NCBI GenBank assembly: GCA_964609385.1
Contig: CAZSSM010000029.1
Span: forward strand, 1-64,000
Direction: 5' to 3'
DNA from: CAZSSM01 sp964609385
Lineage (GTDB): Bacteria; Planctomycetota; Planctomycetia; Isosphaerales; Isosphaeraceae
DNA length: 64,000 nucleotides
Shown here: positions 52,004-61,358 of the stretch, piece by piece
Layout: each line of letters opens with the position of its first letter
Position numbering within the stretch: position 1 is the stretch's first letter
Position numbers and translations under genes: made by a program
The notes under the pieces: model-generated
Told to the model about the DNA's origin: nothing
What the model saw: only the letters and a program-made list of their open reading frames with translations
Database searches by the model: none

Positions 52004-53001
52004 CGCGGAAAGCCCTCGTCGTCCTCGTCGATGTCGTCCTCGTCGTCGAGATCGTCGGTCCCCTCGAGGTCGGGGTGGAGCGGATCTTCGGGATCGAAGA
52101 AGAGGTCACCGATACCCATAGGGGGATGTTGTCCACCAAGGGCCTTACGACGACGACGCGCGAGATCCTCGAGATCGCCAGCCTCCTCACCCAGCACGGC
52201 GCGGATGGCTTCGTTCCAGGCCTGGTCACGGCTCAAGGGGTGGTTTGGGTCCTGGGCGATCCGCTTCAAAGCGTAACGGAGGATGTTTAAGCCGTCGCGT
52301 GGGGAGAAGTCGAGTTTCAGCTCGTGTGCCTGCTGGAGGAAGTCGACGGTCAGGGCGAGCAGATCGGGCTCAGCGAAAGGGAGATGATATTCGAGGATTT
52401 TCATTTCGTCGTCGCGACTGGGGAAGCCCAGGGTCAGCGTCGGCTGGAGTCGACTGAGGATGTAGTCGGGCACTTCGTAGGTCGATTCATCCTCGTTCAT
52501 GGTGACGCAGACGCGGAATTGGGGGTCGGCGGCGATGGTGATGCCGGCCACAACGCTCTCGACGTATCGGCGATGGTCCAAGAGCGGGGCGAGGCTGGCC
52601 CAAGACCGCTCGTTCATCCGGTTGCCCTCATCGAGCACGCAGATGCCGCCGGTGAGCATCGCCGAGACCAATGGCGAGGCGTGATAGCTGATCTGACCCG
52701 ACTCGGCCAACACGGGGGTGACCAAGAGGTCTTCTGGGCGTGTATCGGCCGTGCACTGATTGACGTAGAGGTCCTGTTGCCGGACCCGAGCGGCGGCCAT
52801 GGCCAAGGTGGTCTTGCCGATGCCTGGCGGCCCCACCAAGCGCGGAGAGAGCGGCTGGTCGGCCGGGTCGATCACCAGCCAGCAGGCCAGCAGTTGTTGC
52901 AGAATCTCGGCCTGACCGATCCACTGTTGTTGGGTCCGGTCCGGCTCGCTGAGGTGGAGGTGCACCCCACCGATCTCGACGAAGCCCGTGCCTCGCGACA
53001 T
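52000..53001 (-). CDS. MoxR-family AAA+ ATPase
   Basis: 333 residues. Walker A is VGPPGIGKTT at residues 56-65, Walker B GGICVLDEGNRMNE, followed by the sensor and arginine-finger segments VCVTMNEDES and VPDYILSRLQPTLTL. The AAA lid region ends near 290; the tail is strongly acidic (DDLDDEDDIDEDDEG). MoxR proteins are chaperone-like ATPases usually paired with von Willebrand A proteins; no VWA gene is adjacent here, and the overlapping partner is the unknown 725-residue protein instead. The ATG at 53001 is the natural start of this operon. Confidence 0.92.
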   Translation of the reverse strand: MSRGTGFVEIGGVHLHLSEPDRTQQQWIGQAEILQQLLACWLVIDPADQPLSPRLVGPPGIGKTTLAMAAARVRQQDLYVNQCTADTRPEDLLVTPVLAESGQISYHASPLVSAMLTGGICVLDEGNRMNERSWASLAPLLDHRRYVESVVAGITIAADPQFRVCVTMNEDESTYEVPDYILSRLQPTLTLGFPSRDDEMKILEYHLPFAEPDLLALTVDFLQQAHELKLDFSPRDGLNILRYALKRIAQDPNHPLSRDQAWNEAIRAVLGEEAGDLEDLARRRRKALGGQHPPMGIGDLFFDPEDPLHPDLEGTDDLDDEDDIDEDDEGFPR

Positions 53002-53223
53002 GCGTTGGGGACTCCGGGGGCTAGAGGCTTGGAGAGGCGGGCAACGGCCATGTCCGCTTCCCGACAGGTCTCTATTCTATCCCCGAGACCCGATTCTTGG
53101 CGAGCGTCGCGTCGATCCGAGACGGGGTCGGCCCAGATCGGCTTCACACGAGAAGATCAAGAAGAGGCCGTGGGGTCCCCAAGATGGACCAGGTGATCCC
53201 TCGATGAGATGATCCGATCGCCT

Positions 53224-56040
53224 TCAGCGGCGATCGGCGCCGTTGAGGACGAGGGTTTCGGATTCGTTGTAATCCGGCACGTAGATCGGATCGGTCGAAC
53301 CGTCCTCTGGCCCATCGAGATGGGGCTTCAGACGAGGGATCTCGCGAACGGTCGTGCTACGATGAGGGGTGTCCTGCCCGTCTTCGACACGTCGAAGTCC
53401 AGCGAGTTGGCGTCCCAATCGTTCGTATCGCTGGAACATCAGCCAGTGACCGCAGGGAACGAGGATCGGCCGGACCACGAGGGCGTCCAGCGAAATGCCG
53501 ATGACCATGGCCAGGCCCAGTTCGCGGAGCGATTCGAGAGGGCTGACCAGAAACGTGGCGAAGCTGGAAACGGTGATCGCGGCGGCCGAGGTGATCAGCG
53601 CGCCGGTCTGGCCGATGGCCCGACGGATTCCCTCGCGCAGACCTTTTTGTTGCGACTCCTCGTTGAGTCGAGTCACGAGGAAAATGTTGTAGTCGACACC
53701 CAGACCGATCAGGAGGACGAAGACGAAGAACTTGACCTTCCAGTCCAGGCCCGGCGTCCCGTCGAGGTGGCTGACCACCCAATCGGTCGCGCTGAGCGTG
53801 AAGGCGTAGGTCAGAAGCATCGTCACGACCAAGTTCAAGCAGGTTCCGAAGTCCCGGAGCAGCACAAGCATCGCCAGAAAGACCGCCGCCGGCAGTAGGA
53901 TATAGGCCAGGCTGAGGTCGGACTCGGTGATCCGTCGGACGTCGGCCATGACGATGCTTGGTCCGGTTAAGGAGATCGTGAGACCCTTATCGAAGTCGTC
54001 GGCGTAGTTCTCGGACCGCTCGATCAGCTCATCGGCCATGTCGAGCGCGGCGGCGGAATACGCCTCGCCGGTGGTTCCGACCTCGATCCGGCTGATCGTC
54101 CCGTCGGGCGAGAAGTAGGTGGCGAACCCTCGAGAGAGTTCCGGATAGTCCCGAAGGTTCTCGGAGGTCAGCAGGAGGTGGTCTAATGCGCGGCGTCCCG
54201 CCGGATCGGAGAGCATCACCTCCAGTTGATCAACCGCCTGGCCGGCCCCTTCGGCGATCATCCGGGTGCCCCGCGCCGCCTCGGTGATCTTCTTGAGGAA
54301 CCCGGAGAGCCGACTCTGGACACCCGGAATCTTGGAACGGCCCTCGGCCGACATCCTCGACGAATCGGACCCGTCGTCAGGCTGTGTCCCATCGATCGCT
54401 TCGGCTGACCGATTCGAGTCGGGGGGCGGACCGTTCGGTAGGAGCGGGGCCAGCAGGCTCAAGCCGGTATAGCTCTGCAGGGTCATCTGTGCCGTCAAGG
54501 CCGACTGGATCTTGGCCGCCTCGCCATAGAAGTTGGTCGAGAGCACCTCGGCGCCGGATCGGATCTGATTGAGCCCGTCGCGGATCGTCTCGATCCTCGA
54601 GTTCAGCCGCGCCTCGGACAACGTCTCGGGCGTCCCCAGAGGCTGGGTGGCCGACCGGACCTCACCGAAGTCGCGATGCTCGGCCAGCCGTCGGGACAGG
54701 TCGTCGATCAGGTAGAGCCCATCGCTTTGCCGAAGGTCCTCGGTCGACTCGACGACCACTGTCAACGGCGAGACCTCGCCGGGGCCGTACTTCTGCGAGA
54801 TCACCCGGAGACCCCGGATCGCTTCCTGCTCCTCAGGCAACTCCGAGAGCATGTTGTAGCTGGTCGAGATCGAGCCGACCTGTGAGGCCGGGATCAGGAT
54901 CAATCCCAGCGCCCAGGCCCAACAGAGTCGGGGCCGTCGCATCACCAACGAGCCGATCCGGTCCCAAAACCCGCTGCTCGGTCCACGCATCCCCCGGAAC
55001 GCTTGGGGTCGATAATGGCTCAACAGGCGGATCAAGGCCGGCGAGAGGGTCAAAGAGGCGATCAGTCCGATGGCCATCCCGAACGCGATGCTCGGCCCGG
55101 TCTGTGAGAATAGCTTGAATTCCATCAAGTGCAGGAGCGAGAGGGCCAGAATCAAGGTGGCCGCGCTGGAGAGCATCGCCATGGCCACTCGTCGGAGGGT
55201 TGCCCATAGCGAGGGCCCTGCCCGTTCCGGTTGATCCGGGTCCCACGACTCGGCATACCGCCAAGTCAGCAGGAGCGTCAGATCAGTCCCGCTACCGAAG
55301 AGCACGGCGATCAGGAACAGCTCAACGAGTGGGTTGACCTCCCAGTGCCAGGTTGCCGATGCGATGGCCAAGCACGACCGCGCGATAATTAAGCTGCAAC
55401 CGATCGAGACCAAGGGCACCAAGGCTAGCCAGAACGAGCGATAGACCGTCAAGAGCACGATCAAGAGCAGGACCACCACCAGGATCGAGGCTCGGTCCAG
55501 GGTCGTCTGCACGCCATCCATGTAGGCGCTTCCCAGCGCCGCGTCTCCCGACCAGATCACCTCGAGCCCTTCGGGTCGAGGAACCTCCGCGCGACCGGCA
55601 CGGTGCTGCATCCAATCGACGAGCATGGAGGTCCGAGGTGCCACCCAGTTCGAGCGCAGGCCGATGACGATCAACTGGGTCGTCCCATCGGGACTGAGCA
55701 GGCGTTGCGCCACCTCCGGCTCGGAATGCGGTCCGAGGATTCGGACCATGTCGGCGGGGCGATCGGCGGCCCGGAACGCCTCGACCAAGGCGTGGGCGTA
55801 GGCCTGATCCTCAGGGGTCAGCTCATGATCGCGTTGCAGGCAGATCACGGCGGCCGAGTCGTGGCTGTTGAACGGCCAGGTCTCGCCGATCAGGTCGGCC
55901 GCCCGCATGCTCTCGGCGTCATCGGGCAGCATCCGCCCGAACGAATCGGCGGCCAGTTGGGTCAAGTTGGGCGCGGATAGTCCGAGCGTCAGGGCGGTCG
56001 CGAACCAGACCACGACGATGAACCAGTTGCGACGGAGCAT
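53224..56040 (-). CDS. MMPL/RND-type exporter
   Basis: 938 residues from the ATG at 56040, which has GAAGAGG 6 nt upstream and is followed at once by the first membrane helix (RRNWFIVVVWFATALTLGLS); 56109 would add 23 residues. Two halves each have a large extracytoplasmic loop and five or six helices, for example ILVVVLLLIVLLTVYRSFWL and AVLFGSGTDLTLLLTWRY in the first, and FVFVLLIGLGVDYNIFLVTR and SAAAITVSSFATFLVSPL in the second. The GTD/GVDYN motifs carry the Asp residues expected of the proton relay. Members of this family move lipids, hopanoids or other hydrophobic compounds to the outer layers. No membrane-fusion partner gene is adjacent. Confidence 0.9.
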   Translation of the reverse strand: MLRRNWFIVVVWFATALTLGLSAPNLTQLAADSFGRMLPDDAESMRAADLIGETWPFNSHDSAAVICLQRDHELTPEDQAYAHALVEAFRAADRPADMVRILGPHSEPEVAQRLLSPDGTTQLIVIGLRSNWVAPRTSMLVDWMQHRAGRAEVPRPEGLEVIWSGDAALGSAYMDGVQTTLDRASILVVVLLLIVLLTVYRSFWLALVPLVSIGCSLIIARSCLAIASATWHWEVNPLVELFLIAVLFGSGTDLTLLLTWRYAESWDPDQPERAGPSLWATLRRVAMAMLSSAATLILALSLLHLMEFKLFSQTGPSIAFGMAIGLIASLTLSPALIRLLSHYRPQAFRGMRGPSSGFWDRIGSLVMRRPRLCWAWALGLILIPASQVGSISTSYNMLSELPEEQEAIRGLRVISQKYGPGEVSPLTVVVESTEDLRQSDGLYLIDDLSRRLAEHRDFGEVRSATQPLGTPETLSEARLNSRIETIRDGLNQIRSGAEVLSTNFYGEAAKIQSALTAQMTLQSYTGLSLLAPLLPNGPPPDSNRSAEAIDGTQPDDGSDSSRMSAEGRSKIPGVQSRLSGFLKKITEAARGTRMIAEGAGQAVDQLEVMLSDPAGRRALDHLLLTSENLRDYPELSRGFATYFSPDGTISRIEVGTTGEAYSAAALDMADELIERSENYADDFDKGLTISLTGPSIVMADVRRITESDLSLAYILLPAAVFLAMLVLLRDFGTCLNLVVTMLLTYAFTLSATDWVVSHLDGTPGLDWKVKFFVFVLLIGLGVDYNIFLVTRLNEESQQKGLREGIRRAIGQTGALITSAAAITVSSFATFLVSPLESLRELGLAMVIGISLDALVVRPILVPCGHWLMFQRYERLGRQLAGLRRVEDGQDTPHRSTTVREIPRLKPHLDGPEDGSTDPIYVPDYNESETLVLNGADRR

Positions 56041-56300
56041 GCGAGGCCTCTTCCACGTGGCCGCGATCGGCCGGGCGTTGCGGGACGTTGAATCGGAGCG
56101 GAAACTCATCGTGCCCAGGGGTCACCGACGAAATCAGATTACGAAACGATACGACGAGGTAAGCCAGTAAGCCTGAACCAATTCGGACAGTTCACGACGA
56201 TCAGGCGCTTTATTACAAGTACGCGATTCAGGGTGACGCCTGTTGGTCGCGCAAAGACTGACCCCTCGTCGTCCGTTCCGACCACGAGACTTCAACCTTT

Positions 56301-58118
56301 CTATCGGATTTCGGCCGATTCGCTCCGCTCGGGAGCCGTCGACCGATTCGTTTGTGTCAGCTTTACGACGCGTTGGTGTGGTTGGGGACATTGGGCCTCC
56401 CGGTTTTCGAGGTGGTTCCGGTCCTCGGCCCTGGCAATGACAAGCACCTTCGTCACTGCGAGACCGACGAGAAGGATCGATCCGAGCGTCCCTAGGATCC
56501 AGGTCCCCGGCCCAAGCCAAGCCGGGTGGATTTGGCCGAGTCGCTCGATGGCTGTCCAGCCACTGCCGCCAGCGGCGTAGATCGACGGCATCAGACCAAA
56601 GACCACCAGCGATTCCCCAACAACCATCACAACGATCCAACTCAGGACCAGGAGCCGACCGATTCGCCGCCCCGACCAACTCAGCCCGCCCAGGACGACC
56701 GCCGCACAAAGCCAGGGGTAGCAAGCCGCCGCATACCAGGCGTTCGTTGTCGGGCGACCCCAGGCCAACTGTGAATGCGCGATGTGGTAGCTCAGGGCCA
56801 TCGTGTAGCTCACGCAAAGGCCAAGCCCGGCCAAGATGAGTCGTGTGCGACCCGAAGAGCCGTCGATCGAGTGTGTGAGCGATCCGGGAGATTCTTCCAA
56901 CGGGGGCGATTTGAAGCGACCAGTTCGGATGCGAGTAAGCAGCCATCGAAGTATTGGCCCAGCAATCAGACCGACCAAACAAATCTTCATCACCAAGGCA
57001 TGCCGCGAGATCCACTTCCAAGACGGTCGGAGGAAGCTCCAGGCCCCGACCTCCAACGGCTCGCGGAACCAGAAGCTCTCCAGGCGCTCGGCCCATGGCA
57101 CTCGCTTGGCCGCGTCGAGCAGATCGGCGGTCGTCAGCCCGTCGCGACGGTTCTTGACCGCCTCCTGCATCGGGGTCAGGCCCCCGTAGAGTTGGACGTT
57201 GGTGACCAGGTTGGGGCCGACCACGACCGAGGCGGCCAGGGCCATGACGACCCCTCCGGCCAGGATCCGTCGACGTGTCAAAACGTCTCGATGTCGCCAG
57301 GCGAGACCGATTCCCCAAGCCGCCGCGAAGGGGACCAGGCCAAGGTGGACCGATTTGGCCAAGGTCGCCAGTCCGATGGCGAGGCCGGCCACGCCGCAGT
57401 CGAAGACGAACCGAGACGGGCGGATCTCCATTAAGCGGGTCACCGCCACGGTCGCGAAGAGGACGCCCAAGGCGTCGTTGGCCACCCGCGCACCATTCAT
57501 CAAGAACAGAGGCTGGACCGCAATGGCCAATCCTACGAGAGAGGCCGCGACCCGGTTGGGCGCCAAGCGATCGACCGTCCCCAAGGCGATCCAGACGGCT
57601 CCGACGAGGCAAAGCACGTTCAGCAGTCTCAGACACGAGACGCTCGATAACAGGTCGTCCCGACCCCCGAACCACTGGTAAATCGGCGCGGCCAGGTGGT
57701 AGTAGAGCGGGCCGTGCTGGGCTTGATAGAGATGGATCCCAGACCAGTCGCGGCTCGGGTCATCCGGGTCAGGTTGACCCAAACCGGACCCGAGCCAAAA
57801 GGTCTCGTAGCTCATCGCGCCCAGGTGTGCGATCTGGTCGAGGGCGTAGTCTGGCTGGGGATAGGCGACGACCCGTCGAAGGAACTCCGGATCGACCTCC
57901 GATCCCTCGAGCTTGGGCATCGCGCCGGTCTGTGCGACGTGATCCACGACGGCCACGTGCTGGTATTCGTCCCACCCTTCAAAGATCGGCAGCGTGCTCA
58001 GTAGCACCACTCCCCGAGCGAGGACCAGGCCCAGCAGCAGGATCCTGACGCTTTGCCAGGTCGGTTCGTGGCCTCGACTCGGGGCCGAGGCGCTCCCATC
58101 CGCCCGTCGTCGAACCAT
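56301..58118 (-). CDS. GT39/ArnT-like membrane glycosyltransferase
   Basis: 605 residues from the ATG at 58118 with GGGAGG about 7 nt upstream; 99 earlier codons (to 58415) overlap the nitroreductase gene and have no membrane character. The first helix VRILLLGLVLARGVVLLSTL leads to FEGWDEYQHVAVVDHV, which holds the acidic pair expected in GT-C enzymes, then QAQHGPLYYHLAAPIYQWF, a variant of the HPPLYY motif. About ten further helices follow. It may add sugars from lipid carriers to cell-envelope acceptors. It is unrelated in detail to the GT39-like gene at 26724 apart from family. Confidence 0.75.
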   Translation of the reverse strand: MVRRRADGSASAPSRGHEPTWQSVRILLLGLVLARGVVLLSTLPIFEGWDEYQHVAVVDHVAQTGAMPKLEGSEVDPEFLRRVVAYPQPDYALDQIAHLGAMSYETFWLGSGLGQPDPDDPSRDWSGIHLYQAQHGPLYYHLAAPIYQWFGGRDDLLSSVSCLRLLNVLCLVGAVWIALGTVDRLAPNRVAASLVGLAIAVQPLFLMNGARVANDALGVLFATVAVTRLMEIRPSRFVFDCGVAGLAIGLATLAKSVHLGLVPFAAAWGIGLAWRHRDVLTRRRILAGGVVMALAASVVVGPNLVTNVQLYGGLTPMQEAVKNRRDGLTTADLLDAAKRVPWAERLESFWFREPLEVGAWSFLRPSWKWISRHALVMKICLVGLIAGPILRWLLTRIRTGRFKSPPLEESPGSLTHSIDGSSGRTRLILAGLGLCVSYTMALSYHIAHSQLAWGRPTTNAWYAAACYPWLCAAVVLGGLSWSGRRIGRLLVLSWIVVMVVGESLVVFGLMPSIYAAGGSGWTAIERLGQIHPAWLGPGTWILGTLGSILLVGLAVTKVLVIARAEDRNHLENREAQCPQPHQRVVKLTQTNRSTAPERSESAEIR

Positions 58119-58263
58119 CGACCGCCTCCCTGCGGTGCGTTCGGGATGTTCGAGGCGCTCGGGTCCGATCGAACCATTGGCTGACCCGCCCGAGAACAAC
58201 GACGCGGTACTATGCCCGTCGATCCCCAAGCGGTCCAGGCCATTCGCAAATCGAGAGACGCGA

Positions 58264-58878
58264 TCACGCCGATCCCGACGGCTCCCTCGAGCGATCAAGG
58301 TCATTCGGTTCGAGTTTGGCAACAACCTCCTCGAAGACGGGGCGTCGACGATCCTCGGGCTTCTCGGGCGTCGAACCCAGATACACGAACCCGACCAGGC
58401 GATCGTCGGGGCCATCGAAGCCGAGCAACGTGCGGACGCGGTCGTCGTAGCACGGCCATTCGGTCAGCCACTGCGAGGCGTATCCCAGCGCTGAGGCGGC
58501 CACCAGGATGTTCTGACAGCAGGCGCCGGCCGAGAGCCGCTGCTCGATCTCGGGCACCTTGTGATGCTCCACCGGCGTCGAGGCGATCACCAGCAGCAAC
58601 GGCGCCCGCTGTGGCCGCTCGCGCTCGGACTCGACCTTCTTGGCCTTAGCCTCCGGATGGTCGGCCTGGAAATACTCGGCCAACCGGTCCCCCAGCGTCG
58701 CCTGGGCCGGCTTGTCCAGGACACGGATCCGCCAAGGCGCTAGCTTGCCATGGTCCGGGATCCGAATGGCCGCGTGGAGGATCCAATCCAGGTGTTCGGC
58801 GGTCGGGCCGGGCTCGATCATCTGACCCGCCTTGACCGAACGGCGGGAGAGCAACAACGAGACGGTCTCGGGCATCAT
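58264..58878 (-). CDS. Nitroreductase-family oxidoreductase
   Basis: 204 residues. FMN-dependent NfsB/YdjA-like fold: LLLSRRSVKAGQMIEPGPT with the FMN-contacting RRS, HAAIRIPDHGKLAPWRIRVL, QRLSAGACCQNILVAASALG and VGFVYLGSTPEKPEDRRRP. Enzymes of this type reduce nitro groups, quinones or flavins with NAD(P)H; the in vivo substrate is unknown. Two adjacent ATG codons (58878, 58875) follow GGAGGA; the first was used. It is followed by the GT39-like gene 146 nt downstream on the same strand. Confidence 0.9.
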   Translation of the reverse strand: MMPETVSLLLSRRSVKAGQMIEPGPTAEHLDWILHAAIRIPDHGKLAPWRIRVLDKPAQATLGDRLAEYFQADHPEAKAKKVESERERPQRAPLLLVIASTPVEHHKVPEIEQRLSAGACCQNILVAASALGYASQWLTEWPCYDDRVRTLLGFDGPDDRLVGFVYLGSTPEKPEDRRRPVFEEVVAKLEPNDLDRSREPSGSA

Positions 58879-59923
58879 CGCGGGGCAGTCCTCCGAGGGC
58901 CGGAGCATCGGTCGGTGGTGGGCGGGATCGGCAGATCGTGTGCTCGCAAACCAGGAGATCGTTTCCGATCGAACCCCATCAGTTTAGCCCTCGAGAATCG
59001 GTTCGCGGAGGGGCGTTTCGAGACTTCGAGGCCGTCCCTCATCACAATCCGGGACGTGTCGCCTTGGCTCTCGAAACGGCGCATTCCAGCATTGACCGGT
59101 CGGGTCAGCCCTGGGTAGCTCGTGATCAGGAGAGCAAGCGTCAGAGTTAATCTTAGATAAACAATAATTTGATTTAGTTGTGAATCGTTGCCGGATCACC
59201 GTAGCAGGAACATCCGAGACAGGACCCGAATCTCGTGCCAATCGGGGTGCTCCCGGAAACCCTCGTTGGTCTAAAAGTCCTCGTCGAAGTCTTCTCCTCC
59301 GCGACTCCGCCGATGGGCGATCGCACCGATCATCACGGCGACCTTCATGACCCCTAGAGCGCTTGCGTCGGGATGTTTTGAGAAAATTCATTCGCGGTAA
59401 GTGATCAGTTCCATGGCCTGATCATTGGGGACGGGATACTGCTCACCAATTTTATCGATGGTGCACTCGGGATTGTCGGCGAACCCGAAGAGGACCTCAT
59501 GTAGCTGAGAAATCAAGAGAATTTATGTTTATTGGTTCAGTCACTTTTCTGATGAAGTACCCCTGCGTCGCCTTGCTCCATAGAGCCCATCTTCTCAATT
59601 CCTTTTGCTGGCAACGGATAAACCGAGCGGTTCTGACCGAGACGATGTTCGTGGTCAGGTCGCTTGTCAGACCCACTGATTCGATCGGCACGAGCGTCGC
59701 GTCAGCCGGTCTAAGAACAGGAATCCAAGCGGGCCTCTGGTCGCAACGATTCTTCAGGAGAAATGAGCCGACCAGCCGACTTGTCCGCCACTCCGAGTAA
59801 TTCCCATGAACGCTCCGCCTCGATCACCAGATCTTATCTCTGGAGGCCACCTCGCCATGCGACGGTCGGGCCGGACTTGCATTGGGATCATCATGGTGAT
59901 CGAAGTCATTTGGGACGGGCATT
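58879..59923. other. 1-kb AT-richer gap with gene debris
   Basis: No complete gene was recognised. The part from about 59130 to 59760 is clearly lower in GC than the flanks. On the minus strand, 59398-59526 is open from the end of an upstream stop and reads LHEVLFGFADNPECTIDKIG, then YPVPNDQAMELITYRE, which looks like the C-terminal end of a lost protein. Next on that strand, a short frame at 59274-59348 has an AGGGG site and would make a 25-residue peptide beginning MKVAVMIGAIAHRR. A frame at 59497-59691 (-) is of unknown worth. Together these suggest decayed or displaced DNA. Confidence 0.4.
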
Positions 59924-60796
59924 GTGGTTCCCAATCGGGCCATCACAGTACGGATTTGCCAGGCCATCCGCGCCGGCTTGCCGATGGACCAGGCCTGTGC
60001 TGAGGTCGGCGTTGACGCCCCGACGTTTCAGCGCTGGATGGCACTCGGCGAGGAAGCCTTCCTCATCTGCGAGGAACGGGACCCGCATTGTCGTTTCTAC
60101 AAGGCCCTCGTACGTACCCAGCACGCCTCGAAGACCGCCGACGTCTCAAGGCTCGTAGACCGAACACAGCCGAACAAGCCACCCCCTGCTCTGCCAACAG
60201 GATACCCAGGCGAACCACAGCGAACGCGAGACGACCGTTCGACGGAGTTCCCTCCCCTAGCCTGGTTGGTCGTGGAGGAGGCGCCGATCGAGATCGTCAT
60301 CGGCTCGCGGCCCCCTTGGGTCTACGAGACCGCTCCCACGCCAGAGTCAGTCCCAGCACCCGAACCACTAGGCGCGGCCTGGGCTGATGACTCGACCTCC
60401 GAGCCAGCCACAAGCGAGTCGGTCGACGAGCGCGTGGAAGCTTCTCCGAGCGCTCCGAGGCTTGTGGAAGTCGTGGCGGTCCTAAGCATCCTCTTGGTCG
60501 ACCTAGCCCTCCTGATCGTGGTGATCCTGCTGCTTGCCGCGGTCATCCCCATGATGCTGGGCGGACTCACCCTGATCGGGTCGATTCGGCTGGTCTGGGG
60601 CATGGTCCTCCGATGGCGGGCCGGTTTGATGGCCCTGCGCGGTCGGGCGATCACGGGGATTCCGATTCCCGGCCCGACTCTCCCAAGGGCCTCGTGGACG
60701 CTGCTCGGCCAGCGGCATCCCAGAAGAATGGTCGATCCCGATCGCACCGCCGGCTCGGTCGCCCTGGCCGGTCGGCTGCGACCTCAGCGCGAATGA
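59924..60796 (+). CDS. Terminase-small-subunit-like HTH with membrane segments
   Basis: 290 residues from a GTG. Residues about 8-70 form a homeodomain-like HTH of the phage terminase small subunit type (RICQAIRAGLPMDQACAEVG, DAPTFQRWMALGEEAFLICE, CRFYKALVRTQHA). Residues about 75-180 are Pro/Glu/Ser-rich. Residues about 180-240 are two strongly hydrophobic helices (LVEVVAVLSILLVDLALLIV, PMMLGGLTLIGSIRLVWGMV). A DNA-binding head on a membrane-anchored tail is unusual for terminase subunits, so a phage packaging role is doubtful. No phage genes are nearby. It borders the debris region, and the start is uncertain. Confidence 0.6.
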   Translation: MVPNRAITVRICQAIRAGLPMDQACAEVGVDAPTFQRWMALGEEAFLICEERDPHCRFYKALVRTQHASKTADVSRLVDRTQPNKPPPALPTGYPGEPQRTRDDRSTEFPPLAWLVVEEAPIEIVIGSRPPWVYETAPTPESVPAPEPLGAAWADDSTSEPATSESVDERVEASPSAPRLVEVVAVLSILLVDLALLIVVILLLAAVIPMMLGGLTLIGSIRLVWGMVLRWRAGLMALRGRAITGIPIPGPTLPRASWTLLGQRHPRRMVDPDRTAGSVALAGRLRPQRE

Positions 60797-61358
60797 GAGG
60801 TCCGACACCCCGGAACAACGCCGGGCGATCGGCCGCACGACCCACCGGGTTTCGTTTCCAGCCCACGATCCATGGGGCTGGGTTCCTGACGAGATCAACG
60901 CTGATGCGTCGCCCAGATCGATCGGTCCCTCGCGAGACGGGGCGTCGGAGCGGTTCGTACCCAACAGGTCGGCCGCACGATCGCGAAGGAGCGGAAACTC
61001 TTTGACAATCCGAGAGAACACGGATCAAGAGATCGACCGATTTTGACGCGATCGGTCGAAGGGTGGCTGTACGCGCTCCGAGCCGAAATCGGTTCCGATT
61101 ATGCGGGCTGGCCCCCTGCATCGAGTGGCTCAAATGGCCGGAAATCCATGGACGGATACTCGAATCTGGCCGGTCGAGAGGACTTTCAAATGTTGGCTCG
61201 GTCTTTTACGGAATCTTCTCAGCAGGGCTTGGCTCGGAGTCGACTCGCCCGGGTGACTCCCAGGATCAGCGGATCCCAATCTGAATTCGAATTTCCGATC
61301 TGATCAAAATGTGAGTCTTCATTATACTGAAGAATGCACAGTTGAGATTGGGTTTAAG
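60797..61358. other. Convergent intergenic region
   Basis: This 562-bp gap lies between the HTH/membrane gene and the end of the minus-strand DUF1015 gene. No coding frame has recognisable family features. A TTGACA hexamer near 61001 has no good -10 partner. Confidence 0.4.
61316..61333 (-). terminator. Small hairpin after the DUF1015 gene
   Basis: A 6-bp stem (TCTTCA with TGAAGA) and a 6-nt loop lie 26 nt beyond the DUF1015 stop on the minus strand, followed by a short TTTT. It is a weak candidate terminator. Confidence 0.35.
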
